From the NCBI GenBank assembly GCA_017794705.1, contig CP051235.1, forward strand, positions 1,861,010 to 1,925,009: a stretch of DNA of 64,000 nucleotides, written 5' to 3'. The first letter of the stretch is position 1. The number at the start of each line of letters is the position of its first letter. The DNA is from Devosia sp. Its GTDB lineage: Bacteria > Pseudomonadota > Alphaproteobacteria > Rhizobiales > Devosiaceae. Under the pieces are notes generated by a model that had not been told where the DNA came from, did no database searches, and saw only the letters and a list, made by a program, of their open reading frames with translations. The position numbers and the translations under genes were made by a program. This document shows positions 18,118-26,465 of this stretch, piece after piece.

Positions 18118-19385
18118 TTCAGCATTCCGCGCGCCGCCCGGGCACGCTCCCGCAGCATCTGCTTCTCGCGATCATTGGCAGCGAGATCGGCGGCCCGCTC
18201 GAATTCGGCCGCGGCTTCCGGCATGCGGCCCAGCTTTTCCAGAAGGTCTCCACGCACGGCGGGCAACAGGTGATAGGACTTGAGGGCCGGTTCTTCGACC
18301 AGATCGTCAACGATTGCCAGTCCGTGCTCCGGTCCGAGTGCCATGGAAATGGCCACGGCCCTGTTCAACTCGATCACGGGAGACGGGGTCTGCTGCATCA
18401 AGGCTGCGTAAAGCGCAGCGATTTTCAGCCAGTCGGTGTCCTCGGGCGCCGCCGCCCGTGCGTGACAAGCGGCGATGGCGGCCTGAACCTGATAAGGCCC
18501 ACCCGGGCCTTTGCTGATCGCTGACGCACGATCGAGGGCGGCAAGCCCCCGGCGGATCAACAACCGGTCCCAGCGCGCCCGATTCTGGTCGCCGAGCAGG
18601 ATGGGATTGCCTTCAGCATCGACGCGCGCGCCCAGCCGGGATGCCTGCAACTCCATCAGCGACAAGAGCCCTAGCACTTCCGTTTCCTCCGGCATGAGTT
18701 CCGCCAGAATGCGGCCGAGGCGCTGCGCCTCGCCACATAATTGCGGGCGCATCCAGTCGCTGCCCGAGGTCGCCGAATAGCCCTCGTTGAAGATCAGGTA
18801 GACCACTTCCAGAACCGCTGCGAGGCGTTCGTTGCGACCCTTTCCGTGGGGCACTTCGAATTGAACGTCGGCGTCGCGAAGCGTCTTTTTGGCCCTGACA
18901 ATCCGCTGCTGGATGGTGGTTTCGGAGGCCAGAAAGGCCCGGGCAATTTCCGGCGGTGTCAGGCCGCCGAGCAACCGGAGGGTCAGCGCCGCACGCGCCT
19001 CGCGGCCAAGTTCGGGATGACAGGCGGCGAAGATCAGCGCCAACCGTTCATCGCCAATATCATCGTCCAGATGGGCTTCGATCATGGCTGTGGAAACATC
19101 CTCACGGGCATCGAGTTCGCGTGCGACTTCACGATTCTTCTCACGCATCATCCGGTCACGGCGGAACCGGTCGATGGCCCGGCGTTTTGCCGTCATCATC
19201 AGCCAGGCGGCTGGTTTGGCGGGAATGCCTTCTTCGGGCCATTGCTGTAGCGCGGCCACCAGCGCGTCCTGGGCCAGTTCCTCGGCCAGCCCGACATCGC
19301 GCACCAGACGCGCCAGGGCGCCGATGATTTTCGGCGCCTCCATGCGCCAGAGCGCATCTATCGTGGCGTTGATCGAACGGGACAT
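18114..19385 (-). CDS. ECF42-type RNA polymerase sigma factor with C-terminal TPR-like extension
   Basis: A 423-residue extracytoplasmic-function sigma factor, about twice the normal ECF length. The sigma2 region (LAEELAQDALVAALQQWP to DRFRRDR) binds the -10; sigma4 (LTPPEIARAFLASETTIQQR) carries the helix-turn-helix for the -35. A helical extension of about 200 residues follows, the TPR-like tail of group ECF42, thought to take the place of an anti-sigma factor. It is third in a run after two DGPF/YCII genes, the usual ECF42 partnership. I chose the ATG at 19385 (MSRSINATIDAL); an upstream GTG at 19421 is in frame but less likely. Confidence 0.9.
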   Translation of the reverse strand: MSRSINATIDALWRMEAPKIIGALARLVRDVGLAEELAQDALVAALQQWPEEGIPAKPAAWLMMTAKRRAIDRFRRDRMMREKNREVARELDAREDVSTAMIEAHLDDDIGDERLALIFAACHPELGREARAALTLRLLGGLTPPEIARAFLASETTIQQRIVRAKKTLRDADVQFEVPHGKGRNERLAAVLEVVYLIFNEGYSATSGSDWMRPQLCGEAQRLGRILAELMPEETEVLGLLSLMELQASRLGARVDAEGNPILLGDQNRARWDRLLIRRGLAALDRASAISKGPGGPYQVQAAIAACHARAAAPEDTDWLKIAALYAALMQQTPSPVIELNRAVAISMALGPEHGLAIVDDLVEEPALKSYHLLPAVRGDLLEKLGRMPEAAAEFERAADLAANDREKQMLRERARAARGMLN

Positions 19386-19430
19386 CAGTGCAGTTGGCGG
19401 GGCGTAAGTGCCCCGCCACACCGTCTGGAC

Positions 19431-19862
19431 CTAATGACTGGCCTTGCGCTCGGCCAGCATTTCGGCAACTTTCTCGTGCTGGTCGATGCCGGTCCCCTGC
19501 TCGAACTCCTCGTTCTCGAAAACACGGCGGATTTCAAGATGGGAACTTGGGTCATTTGGCTCGGCCGGGCAACGCTTGGCCCATTCAATCGCTTCTTCAA
19601 GCGACTTGCATTCCCACATCCAGAAACCAGCGACCAATTCCTTGGTCTCGGTGAACGGCCCGTCGATGACGGAAATATTGCCGCCATCAAACTCGACGCG
19701 GGCTCCGGCGCTGCTCGGGTGCAGTCCGGCACCGTCGAGCATGACGCCTGCCTTGACCAGTTCTTCGTTGTATTTACCCATGGCGAGCAACATCTCGTTG
19801 GAGGGCATGGCTCCGGCTGCTTCACTCTCAGGGGTGGCTTTGACAATTACCATGAAACGCAT
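19431..19862 (-). CDS. YCII/DGPF-domain protein (ECF42 partner 2)
   Basis: A 143-residue single-domain protein of the YCII superfamily. The motif VIDGPFTETKELVAGFW holds the DGPF signature, and MRFMVIVKATPESEAAG is the family's first strand. It has no signal peptide. DGPF proteins are consistently encoded beside ECF42 sigma factors, but their biochemical job is unknown. The ATG at 19862 is preceded by GGAG with nine-base spacing. It is longer than the upstream copy because of a C-terminal charged tail. It lies 45 bases ahead of the sigma gene and 64 bases after the first copy. Confidence 0.9.
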   Translation of the reverse strand: MRFMVIVKATPESEAAGAMPSNEMLLAMGKYNEELVKAGVMLDGAGLHPSSAGARVEFDGGNISVIDGPFTETKELVAGFWMWECKSLEEAIEWAKRCPAEPNDPSSHLEIRRVFENEEFEQGTGIDQHEKVAEMLAERKASH

Positions 19863-19926
19863 TTTGAATTCTCCTGTCGGTCGGCTGCACCAAGGCAGCC
19901 TTGATTGAATCGGTGTGTGTCCGGGC

Positions 19927-20283
19927 TCAGCTGTCCATCGGACGGATTTCGCAGTCGACGTTCATCACGCCAGCCTTGTGGTGGACCTCGATGAAGTCCC
20001 GCACGACCTTCCGGGCCGCCTCATTGTCCGGCACTTCCACGATGGCGAAGCCGCCGATGATTTCCCGGGCCTCGGTAAAGGGGCCATCGGTAAAGGTGAT
20101 CTCAGGCCCGCGCGAACTGGCCTTGAACCCTTTGCTCGATGGCAGCAGCCCGGCGCCGTCGACGAAAATGCCTTCCGCCGCCGTCTTGCCGATATATTCG
20201 CCCATCAGGGCTTCGAGTTCCGCAGAAGCTTTGCCGCCGGCCTCATAATCGGCATCACCCATAATCATCATCATGTAGCGCAT
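19927..20283 (-). CDS. YCII/DGPF-domain protein (ECF42 partner 1)
   Basis: A 118-residue YCII-superfamily protein with the signature TFTDGPFTEAREIIGGFA. It starts MRYMMMIMGDADYEAGG at the ATG at 20283, which has GAGG at good spacing; an in-frame ATG at 20385 would add 34 unrelated residues and cover the promoter. It is the first gene of the three-gene ECF42 module and follows the TGTCGA-N17-CGAC motif at 20336-20362. Sequence divergence from the second copy suggests an old duplication or distinct partners. Confidence 0.9.
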   Translation of the reverse strand: MRYMMMIMGDADYEAGGKASAELEALMGEYIGKTAAEGIFVDGAGLLPSSKGFKASSRGPEITFTDGPFTEAREIIGGFAIVEVPDNEAARKVVRDFIEVHHKAGVMNVDCEIRPMDS

Positions 20284-20335
20284 CTTGAGTTTCCTCGTGT
20301 TGGCGGTTGACCCATTCTCCCGCTGGTACACATAC

Positions 20336-20362
20336 GTCGAACGGGAAACGGCCAGATCGACA
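20336..20362 (-). promoter_or_regulatory. candidate ECF42-dependent promoter of the YCII-YCII-sigma operon
   Basis: On the minus strand TGTCGA (20357-20362), a 17-base spacer and CGAC (20336-20339) lie 52 bases ahead of the first YCII start. TGTCGA at -35 with CG[A/T]C at -10 is the motif I recall for ECF42 targets, so the module may be self-activated. The match is by eye. Confidence 0.5.
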
Positions 20363-20411
20363 AACGGGTCGAAAAAAAATCTCAAGAATATCTATCGCCC
20401 CGGCTTGGGAC

Positions 20412-20445
20412 AAAGAAAAGGCCCGGAACCTTGAGGTCCGGGCCT
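20412..20445 (-). terminator. rho-independent terminator of pnp
   Basis: On the minus strand AGGCCCGGA plus CC pair, with one bulge, across a TCAA loop, followed by TTTTCTTTG. It begins 29 bases past the pnp stop codon and ends the rpsO-pnp message. Confidence 0.85.
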
Positions 20446-20474
20446 ATTCATCATTCTTGTTGCAAGACTAGTGC

Positions 20475-22598
20475 TCAGTCTTCCGCGGCTTCCAGTTCCT
20501 TGCCTGTTTCCTGGTCGACGACTTTCATCGACAGGCGGACCTTGCCGCGGTCATCAAAGCCCAGCAGCTTGACCCAGACCTTGTCGCCTTCCTTGACGAC
20601 GTCGGTGGTTTTGCCAACGCGCTCATTGGCCAGCTGGGAAATGTGAACCAGACCGTCCTTGGGGCCGAAGAAATTGACGAAGGCGCCGAAATCGGCGGTC
20701 TTGACCACCGTACCCTGATAGATCATGCCCACTTCCGGCTCGTCGGTGATCGACTTGATCCACTTGACGGCAGCCTCGATGGACGCGCCGTCGGAGGAGG
20801 CGACCTTGATGGTGCCGTCATCTTCGACATTGACCTTGGCGCCGGTCTTTTCCACGATTTCGCGGATGACCTTGCCGCCGGTGCCGATGACGTCGCGGAT
20901 CTTGTCGACCGGGATCTTCAGCGTTTCGATGCGCGGGGCGAATTCGCCGACTTCGTCACGGGCCGTATCGAGCGCCTTGGCCATCTCGCCAAGAATGTGC
21001 TCGCGGCCACCCTTGGCCTGCGCCAGCGCCTGTTTCATGATCTCTTCGGTAATACCGGCGATCTTGATGTCCATCTGCAGGGAGGTAACGCCCGAACGGG
21101 TGCCGGCCACCTTGAAGTCCATGTCGCCGAGGTGATCTTCATCACCCAGGATATCGGAGAGAACCGCGAAACGGTCGCCTTCGAGAATGAGGCCCATCGC
21201 GATACCGGCGACCGCCGACTTCATGGGCACGCCGGCATCCATCAGCGCGAGCGAGGTGCCGCAGACCGTGGCCATCGAGGATGAACCGTTGGATTCGGTG
21301 ATTTCCGAGACGACACGCAGCGTGTAGGGGAACTCTTCAACCGACGGACGCACCGGGTTGATGGCGCGCCAGGCCAGCTTGCCGTGACCGGTTTCGCGGC
21401 GTGAGGTAAAGCCGACGCGGCCTGCTTCACCGACCGAATAGGGCGGGAAGTTGTAGTGCAGCATGAAGTTCTGCTTGGTGGTGCCTTCTAGACTGTCCAC
21501 ATACTGCTCGTCTTCGCCGGTGCCGAGTGTGGCGACAACCAGAGCCTGGGTTTCACCGCGGGTGAAAATGGCCGAGCCGTGGGTGCGGGGCAAAACGCCG
21601 ACTTCGGCAAGGATCGGGCGAACCGTGGACAGGTCACGGCCGTCAATACGGGTGCCGGTGTCCAGAATGTTGCCGCGCACGACCTTGGCCTGCAGATGCT
21701 TGAAGGTGGCACCGATCTGATTATCGGTCCAGGCCGGGTTTTCCGCGCCTTCCGGCAGCAGGGTCTCGTAGACCTTCTTCTTGGCGGCATCGACTGCGTC
21801 GTAGCGGGCGGCCTTGTCGGTGATCTTGTAGGCGGCGGTCAGTTCGTCGGTGATCAGACCGGCCATCGTGTCTTCGAGTTCGCTGAGGTCTTCAGGCTCG
21901 AACGTACGCGGTTCCTTGGCGGCCAGTTCGGCGAGCTTGATGATCGCATCGATGACCTTGTTGGACTGTTCGTGGCCATACATGACCGCGCCCAGCATCA
22001 CTTCTTCGCTCAGTTCCTGGGCCTCGGATTCAACCATCAGCACGGCGTCGGCGGTGCCGGCCATGACCAGGTCGAGCTGGCTGTCGGCGCGCTTGTCGAT
22101 GGGGGTGTTCAGCACATATTCGCCGTCGATATAACCGACGCGGGCCGCACCGATCGGGCCCATGAAGGGCACGCCGGAAATCGTCAGCGCCGCGGAGGTG
22201 GCAACCATGGCCAGAACGTCCGGCTGGTTTTCCATGTCGTGCTGCAGCACCGTGACGATCACCTGGGTTTCGTTGCGATAGCCATCGGGGAACAGCGGGC
22301 GGATCGGACGGTCGATCAGCCGGCAGACCAGCGTTTCATGCTCGGACGGACGTCCTTCGCGCTTGAAATAGCCGCCGGGGATCTTGCCAGCCGCAAAGGC
22401 CTTTTCCTGATAGTTGACAGTCAGCGGGAAGAAATCGACGCCCGCCTTGGCGGATTTGGCGCTGACCACGGTGGCCAGAACCACCGTTTCGCCGAGTGTC
22501 GCCAACACGGCGCCATCGGCCTGGCGGGCGATCTTGCCCGTCTCGAGGGTGAGCGGCTGGCCGCCCCAGTTCAATTCGACTTTGTGATGTTCAAACAT
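20475..22598 (-). CDS. pnp: polyribonucleotide nucleotidyltransferase (PNPase)
   Basis: A 707-residue phosphorolytic 3'-5' exoribonuclease of mRNA decay and a degradosome core. Two RNase PH-like domains (residues 1-240 and 310-550) flank a helical linker, followed by a KH domain ([13 protein letters not shown]) and an S1 domain ([18 protein letters not shown]). I chose the ATG at 22598 ([13 protein letters not shown]), because GGAAAG lies just ahead; an ATG four codons upstream is possible. It follows rpsO across a long structured spacer and has its own terminator. Confidence 0.98.
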   Translation of the reverse strand: MFEHHKVELNWGGQPLTLETGKIARQADGAVLATLGETVVLATVVSAKSAKAGVDFFPLTVNYQEKAFAAGKIPGGYFKREGRPSEHETLVCRLIDRPIRPLFPDGYRNETQVIVTVLQHDMENQPDVLAMVATSAALTISGVPFMGPIGAARVGYIDGEYVLNTPIDKRADSQLDLVMAGTADAVLMVESEAQELSEEVMLGAVMYGHEQSNKVIDAIIKLAELAAKEPRTFEPEDLSELEDTMAGLITDELTAAYKITDKAARYDAVDAAKKKVYETLLPEGAENPAWTDNQIGATFKHLQAKVVRGNILDTGTRIDGRDLSTVRPILAEVGVLPRTHGSAIFTRGETQALVVATLGTGEDEQYVDSLEGTTKQNFMLHYNFPPYSVGEAGRVGFTSRRETGHGKLAWRAINPVRPSVEEFPYTLRVVSEITESNGSSSMATVCGTSLALMDAGVPMKSAVAGIAMGLILEGDRFAVLSDILGDEDHLGDMDFKVAGTRSGVTSLQMDIKIAGITEEIMKQALAQAKGGREHILGEMAKALDTARDEVGEFAPRIETLKIPVDKIRDVIGTGGKVIREIVEKTGAKVNVEDDGTIKVASSDGASIEAAVKWIKSITDEPEVGMIYQGTVVKTADFGAFVNFFGPKDGLVHISQLANERVGKTTDVVKEGDKVWVKLLGFDDRGKVRLSMKVVDQETGKELEAAED

Positions 22599-22620
22599 GC
22601 ATCTTTCCATTCATCGTTCT

Positions 22621-22654
22621 GGCGGTCCGGGTCCCTTGACCCTAAGGCACCGCC
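22621..22654 (-). promoter_or_regulatory. nested stem-loop in the pnp leader
   Basis: GGCGGT (22621-22626) pairs with ACCGCC (22649-22654), and within it GGGTC pairs with GACCC across a four-base loop. On the transcript it sits 23-56 bases before the pnp start. In E. coli a leader hairpin is cut by RNase III and PNPase then destabilises its own mRNA; a similar role here is inferred from position only. Confidence 0.45.
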
Positions 22655-22691
22655 CCGGCGGATACGCCCGGATGGCGCATCTCAAACCGGA

Positions 22692-22705
22692 TGTCCGGCC
22701 GGACA
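22692..22705. repeat. 14-bp perfect palindrome in the rpsO-pnp spacer
   Basis: TGTCCGGCCGGACA reads the same on both strands. It is upstream of the pnp leader hairpin and could be a protein site or a second RNA hairpin. With the stem-loops at 22621 and 22906 it accounts for the visible structure of this 362-base gene-free stretch. No ORF or promoter is convincing in the rest. Confidence 0.45.
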
Positions 22706-22905
22706 GAACATGGACAAGACGACGAGTTGCTCGGCGAACAAGTTCCCAACCAAGCAACTGGTGATCCTGCCATGCCCCGCGGGGCCGGCAGTTCATTTGC
22801 ATCTCCCGATCAGCCCTATTGCGTGATGTGGGGAAATGCCGGGGGCGCAGTCAGAACCATCCAACCGCGCCAGCCCGAAGTTGACGTTCGCTTTTCTTTA
22901 TGGTC

Positions 22906-22951
22906 GCGTTGTCGAACCGAAAAACCGGAAGACCACTTTTTCTGACAACGC
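22906..22951 (-). other. stem-loop just downstream of rpsO
   Basis: Eight-base arms GCGTTGTC and GACAACGC enclose a 30-base interior. It begins ten bases after the rpsO stop. No U run follows, so it is more likely a processing or attenuation structure between rpsO and pnp than a full terminator. Confidence 0.45.
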
Positions 22952-22960
22952 TCCTTTAGA

Positions 22961-23230
22961 CTAGCGACGCAGACCGAGACGCTCGATCAGGTTCTTGTAG
23001 CGCTCTTCATTGCCCTTCTTGACATAGTCGAGAAGGCGGCGGCGCGTGGAGACCATTTTCAACAGACCGCGGCGGGAGTGATTGTCCTTGCCGTGGCCCT
23101 TGAAGTGCTCGGTGAGATTGGCAATGCGCTCGGAGAGGATAGCCACCTGGACTTCCGGGGAGCCGGTGTCGCCTGCTTTCGTGGCGTATTCCTTGATGAG
23201 CTCAGCTTTGCGCTCAGGGGTAATCGACAT
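22961..23230 (-). CDS. rpsO: 30S ribosomal protein uS15
   Basis: An 89-residue primary 16S rRNA-binding protein of the platform. It starts [20 protein letters not shown] and includes [12 protein letters not shown] and [20 protein letters not shown], which bind the three-way junction of helices 20-22. The ATG at 23230 follows GGAAATTCG; an in-frame extension upstream is not protein-like. It has its own promoter at 23330-23358 and a structured spacer leading to pnp. Confidence 0.98.
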   Translation of the reverse strand: MSITPERKAELIKEYATKAGDTGSPEVQVAILSERIANLTEHFKGHGKDNHSRRGLLKMVSTRRRLLDYVKKGNEERYKNLIERLGLRR

Positions 23231-23329
23231 CGAATTTCCTTTCAAAAACAAGGGGATTGGCCGCCCACGTCCGGGATGTCGTCCAGCACGGGGCCTTTCA
23301 CAGTGGGAACTTGTCCCAAAGTTGGCGCT

Positions 23330-23358
23330 CCTATAGGGCAAAATGAACCCAATTGCAA
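23330..23358 (-). promoter_or_regulatory. sigma-70-type promoter of rpsO-pnp
   Basis: On the minus strand TTGCAA (23353-23358), a 17-base spacer and TATAGG (23330-23335) lie about 100 bases ahead of the rpsO start. The separate promoter fits the break between truB and rpsO caused by the plus-strand gene at 23457. Confidence 0.65.
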
Positions 23359-23456
23359 AGATTCTCGCGCCTTTTGGCGGACCGGCATAAAACCGCCCTC
23401 ATTGTCCCCTTGCATCGCGCCACAATTTCATTGCGATACAACGAGCGAGGCGCGAC

Positions 23457-24644
23457 ATGTCTGCTTTCCGCCACCTGCCGGGCGTTGTACTGGCCCTGAT
23501 TATGATGGTGACAACTCAAGTGGCCCTCGCCCAATCCGCTGACCCTGCAAGAGACGCGATCGCGGCCATGCTCGAGGCCGGTTCCGCAGAGCCGCTGCGG
23601 TTCACCGAAGAGTTCACAAACGCCGTTCCTCTTGAAGAGGTGAACCAGGTCATCGCCCAGGTAGCGGACCGGATCGGCGAACCCTTCACCATCGAACCGC
23701 ACGGCGAAGGCTACGAAGTGCGAGGCCCTTCCCACAAGGTGCAGGTCCGTATCACGCTTGCCGGCGACGGCGCCATCTCGGGCCTGTTCTTTGCGCCACC
23801 GGTGCCGATTGCCCTCAGCGTTGACGAGGGTGCGGCCGAACTTCTGGCCATGGACGGCACGGTGAGCCTGCTGGTGACCCGCGGCGGTGAGGATCTTGTC
23901 GCCGAAAACACAGATGCGCCGCTGGCCGTCGGGTCGGCTTTCAAACTGGGTATCCTTGCCGAACTTGCCGCGCAGATCGAAGCGGGAGAAGCCGGTTGGG
24001 ACCAGGTGCTGCGGCTCGAGGAGCGGCACAAGTCACTTCCCAGTGGCGATCTTCGCCGGTTTCCGACCGGTGCGCCGGTGACCGTGCATACGGCGGCCAG
24101 CCTGATGATTTCGCAGAGCGACAATACGGCGACCGACCTGTTGCTCGATTTCGTCGGGCGCGATGCGGTCAGTGATCGCCTTGGATTTCTGGTTCTGTCG
24201 ACACGGGAATTTTTCCAGCTGAAGGGCAATGACGCCCTGCGCGCGGCCTTCACAGCGGGCGATGAGGCAGCCAGACGCGATGTGCTTGCTGAACTCGCCG
24301 CATCTTCACCGCCTGATCCCGCCGCCGCCAGCCGCCAGCATGCCGAGGGAGTGGAGTGGTACATGAGCACGCGCCAATTGTGCGAGCTTGTTGCGCCGCT
24401 GGCGGGTCTCGACGTGTTCGACATCAACGCCGGCATCGCCAGTTTCGCGGACTGGGAGAATGTCGCCTTCAAGGGCGGCAGCGAGACCGGGGTGATGAAC
24501 CTCACCACCCACTTGACCAGTGGGGCCGGGGAGCAGTTCTGCGTCAGCTTCACCCTCAACCGCGATCAGGCGATCGATGAACAAGCGGTGTTCAGCGCCT
24601 ACGCCACGCTATTGTCCAGCCTCAAGGAACAGGGTGGCTCCTGA
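23457..24644 (+). CDS. exported class-A beta-lactamase-like serine hydrolase
   Basis: A 395-residue protein with a signal peptide ending VALAQ, a small N-terminal domain (about residues 30-115) and a serine beta-lactamase-like domain. The SxxK motif is SAFK (near residue 161), the SDN loop is SQSDNTATD and the KTG counterpart is KGGSETG. I cannot find the Glu166-type ExxLN motif, so true beta-lactam hydrolysis is doubtful; a cell-wall or ester hydrolase is equally possible. It sits on plus between rpsO and truB, both on minus. Its TGA abuts the truB TGA with no gap (TGATCA). Confidence 0.85.
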   Translation: MSAFRHLPGVVLALIMMVTTQVALAQSADPARDAIAAMLEAGSAEPLRFTEEFTNAVPLEEVNQVIAQVADRIGEPFTIEPHGEGYEVRGPSHKVQVRITLAGDGAISGLFFAPPVPIALSVDEGAAELLAMDGTVSLLVTRGGEDLVAENTDAPLAVGSAFKLGILAELAAQIEAGEAGWDQVLRLEERHKSLPSGDLRRFPTGAPVTVHTAASLMISQSDNTATDLLLDFVGRDAVSDRLGFLVLSTREFFQLKGNDALRAAFTAGDEAARRDVLAELAASSPPDPAAASRQHAEGVEWYMSTRQLCELVAPLAGLDVFDINAGIASFADWENVAFKGGSETGVMNLTTHLTSGAGEQFCVSFTLNRDQAIDEQAVFSAYATLLSSLKEQGGS

Positions 24645-25556
24645 TCAGGTGCCCGGCAGGATCACCCGGGTCGGATTGAACTGGCCTTTCTCGACAAAGC
24701 CGATGGCAACGGCCTGACCGCGATGGCTGGCCCAGCACTCGTCCAGCGCGATGGGGGCGCCGGCGCCGGTCAACAGCGCCGGGTTGCCGTGCCGGACGGC
24801 ACTGGTCTGGCGCTCGTCGAGCGTGATTTCAGCCAGCCCCGTCAGGCCGGCGCTGACCGGCATCAGCAGGTCATCACGGGCCTCTGCGGCCAAGGCCTCG
24901 ACATCGGCGATGTCGATTGCATCTTCATCTGTGAAGGGGCCAACCGCCGCCCGGTGCAGTTTGCCGACATGACCCCTGGTGCCCAGCGCTTCCGCAAGGT
25001 CGCGGGCCAGGGCGCGCACGTAGGTGCCTTTCTCGCAGTCAATCTCGAAGGTGGATTGCGCCGCGCCTTGCTCGATCAGGTCAAACCGGTCGATGGTCAC
25101 TTCGCGCGGCGGCATTTCAAGTTGCTCGCCGGCCCGGGCCCGGTCATAGGCGCGTGCGCCGTCGATCTTGATGGCAGAATAGGCGGGGGGCACTTGTGAG
25201 ATTGTGCCGGTGAAACGCGGCAGCTGCGCCAGCACGTCGGCTTCTGATGGCCGCACCTCGGACGTGCCAATCACCTCGCCCTCGGCATCCTCAGTGCTGG
25301 TCGCGGTGCCCCAGACAATCGAGAACCGGTAGGTTTTCAGCCCGTCCTGAACAAAGGGTACGGTCTTGGTCGCCTCCCCGAAAGCAATCGGCAAGATGCC
25401 CGTAGCCAGCGGGTCAAGGGTTCCGGCGTGCCCGGCTTTCTTCGCCGAGAAAAGCCAGCGCAGCTTGCCGACCGCCTCGGTCGAGGAGACATCGAACGGC
25501 TTGTTGAGAATGAGCCAGCCGGAAATGTTGCGTTTCTGGCGTTTGAACTGAGCCAA
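24645..25556 (-). CDS. truB: tRNA pseudouridine-55 synthase
   Basis: A 303-residue enzyme that converts U55 in the T-loop of most tRNAs to pseudouridine. The catalytic Asp is in AGHAGTLDPLATGILPI; PPAYSAIKIDGARAYDRAR and EKGTYVRALARDL are further family motifs. I chose TTG at 25556, giving MAQFKRQKRNISGWLILNKP, which matches the family start. An in-frame ATG at 25646 would add 30 atypical residues and reach the -35 of the divergent arsR promoter. It is separated from rbfA by a five-gene plus-strand cassette. Confidence 0.93.
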   Translation of the reverse strand: MAQFKRQKRNISGWLILNKPFDVSSTEAVGKLRWLFSAKKAGHAGTLDPLATGILPIAFGEATKTVPFVQDGLKTYRFSIVWGTATSTEDAEGEVIGTSEVRPSEADVLAQLPRFTGTISQVPPAYSAIKIDGARAYDRARAGEQLEMPPREVTIDRFDLIEQGAAQSTFEIDCEKGTYVRALARDLAEALGTRGHVGKLHRAAVGPFTDEDAIDIADVEALAAEARDDLLMPVSAGLTGLAEITLDERQTSAVRHGNPALLTGAGAPIALDECWASHRGQAVAIGFVEKGQFNPTRVILPGT

Positions 25557-25633
25557 GTGGAGTGCCTGCCGTGACTGTTGGATGTGCGGCCGTGTTTGTT
25601 GGAACGCACGCCGTTCGTCAAGCCACACCGGGA

Positions 25634-25663
25634 TTGACATATCCATAGCTGTTCGGCTATCAG
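25634..25663 (+). promoter_or_regulatory. promoter of the arsR-AHSA1 operon
   Basis: A perfect TTGACA (25634-25639), an 18-base spacer and TATCAG (25658-25663) lie 30 bases ahead of the arsR start. The -10 lies within the inverted repeat at 25655-25675, so repressor binding there would block initiation. Confidence 0.6.
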
Positions 25664-25675
25664 TTACTTATAGCC
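25655..25675. promoter_or_regulatory. candidate ArsR autoregulatory operator
   Basis: GGCTAT and ATAGCC are perfect inverted arms separated by nine bases, covering the -10 and the expected start of transcription. A second, overlapping repeat uses ATAGC at 25645. The position and size suit an ArsR-type dimer that represses its own operon. Confidence 0.5.
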
Positions 25676-25692
25676 AACGAGGTATGGGTTTA

Positions 25693-26016
25693 ATGGCCAC
25701 GCAACAGGATCAGATCTTCCGGTCGCTTTCCGATCCGACACGGCGGGCGCTATTCGAACGGCTGTGCCGGGACGGTGAAGTGACAGTGGGGGCGCTCACC
25801 GATGGCGCCGGGGTTTCCCAACCCGTGGTCTCCAAGCACCTGGGCGTCCTGAAACAGGCCGGACTTGTGGTCGGGCGGGTCGAGGGGCGCCAGACCCACT
25901 ACCGGGCCGATCCGGCGGCGCTCAATCCGCTGATCGACTGGACAAAACAGATGACCGGCTTCTGGGAAGCCCGCTTCGACAGGCTGGAAGACTTGCTGAC
26001 AAGGATGGATCAATGA
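25693..26016 (+). CDS. ArsR-family metalloregulator-like repressor
   Basis: A 107-residue winged-helix DNA-binding protein. The helix-turn-helix is GVSQPVVSKHLGVLKQAGLV, preceded by FRSLSDPTRRALFERL. It lacks the ELCVCDL-type metal cysteines; its only Cys is in ERLCRDGE, so it probably does not sense arsenic. It belongs to the ArsR group paired with AHSA1/SRPBCC genes. The ATG at 25693 has GAGG ten bases ahead. Its stop overlaps the next gene (ATGA). Confidence 0.92.
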   Translation: MATQQDQIFRSLSDPTRRALFERLCRDGEVTVGALTDGAGVSQPVVSKHLGVLKQAGLVVGRVEGRQTHYRADPAALNPLIDWTKQMTGFWEARFDRLEDLLTRMDQ

Positions 26017-26441
26017 GCGACCCGAAAGACAAACGCACGGCCACCATCGAGCGCGAGTTCACGCATCCGCCGGAAAAACTGTGGCGGGCGCTGACCCAGC
26101 AGCACCTGATGGAGGAATGGCTGATGAAGAACGACTTCAAGCCGGAAGTGGGCCACGCGTTCCAGCTCAAGGGCGAATGGGGCGGGGTCATGGACTGCGA
26201 GGTGCTGGCCATCGAGCCACACAGGAAGCTGTGCTACTCATGGAATTTTTCCAATGACGATCCGCTCTATAGCCTTGAAAGCACAGTGACTTTCATGTTG
26301 ACGCCAACCGCAAACGGCACTCATCTCAAGGTCGAGCAAAGCGGATTCCGGCCCGACCAGAAACAGGCCTATGGCGGCGCCCATGCCGGCTGGAAAGGCT
26401 TTCTGGCCAATCTCGACGCGCTGCTCGACACGCTTGATTGA
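26013..26441 (+). CDS. AHSA1/SRPBCC-domain protein
   Basis: A 142-residue START-like hydrophobic-pocket protein. TIEREFTHPPEKLWRALTQ opens the domain and GWKGFLANLDALLD closes it with the long C-terminal helix. These proteins bind hydrophobic ligands, and ArsR-AHSA1 pairs are widespread, but their ligands are mostly unknown. It overlaps arsR by four bases, so the pair is translationally coupled. Confidence 0.92.
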   Translation: MSDPKDKRTATIEREFTHPPEKLWRALTQQHLMEEWLMKNDFKPEVGHAFQLKGEWGGVMDCEVLAIEPHRKLCYSWNFSNDDPLYSLESTVTFMLTPTANGTHLKVEQSGFRPDQKQAYGGAHAGWKGFLANLDALLDTLD

Positions 26442-26465
26442 ACCGATAACTGAGGAGATTTTCTC

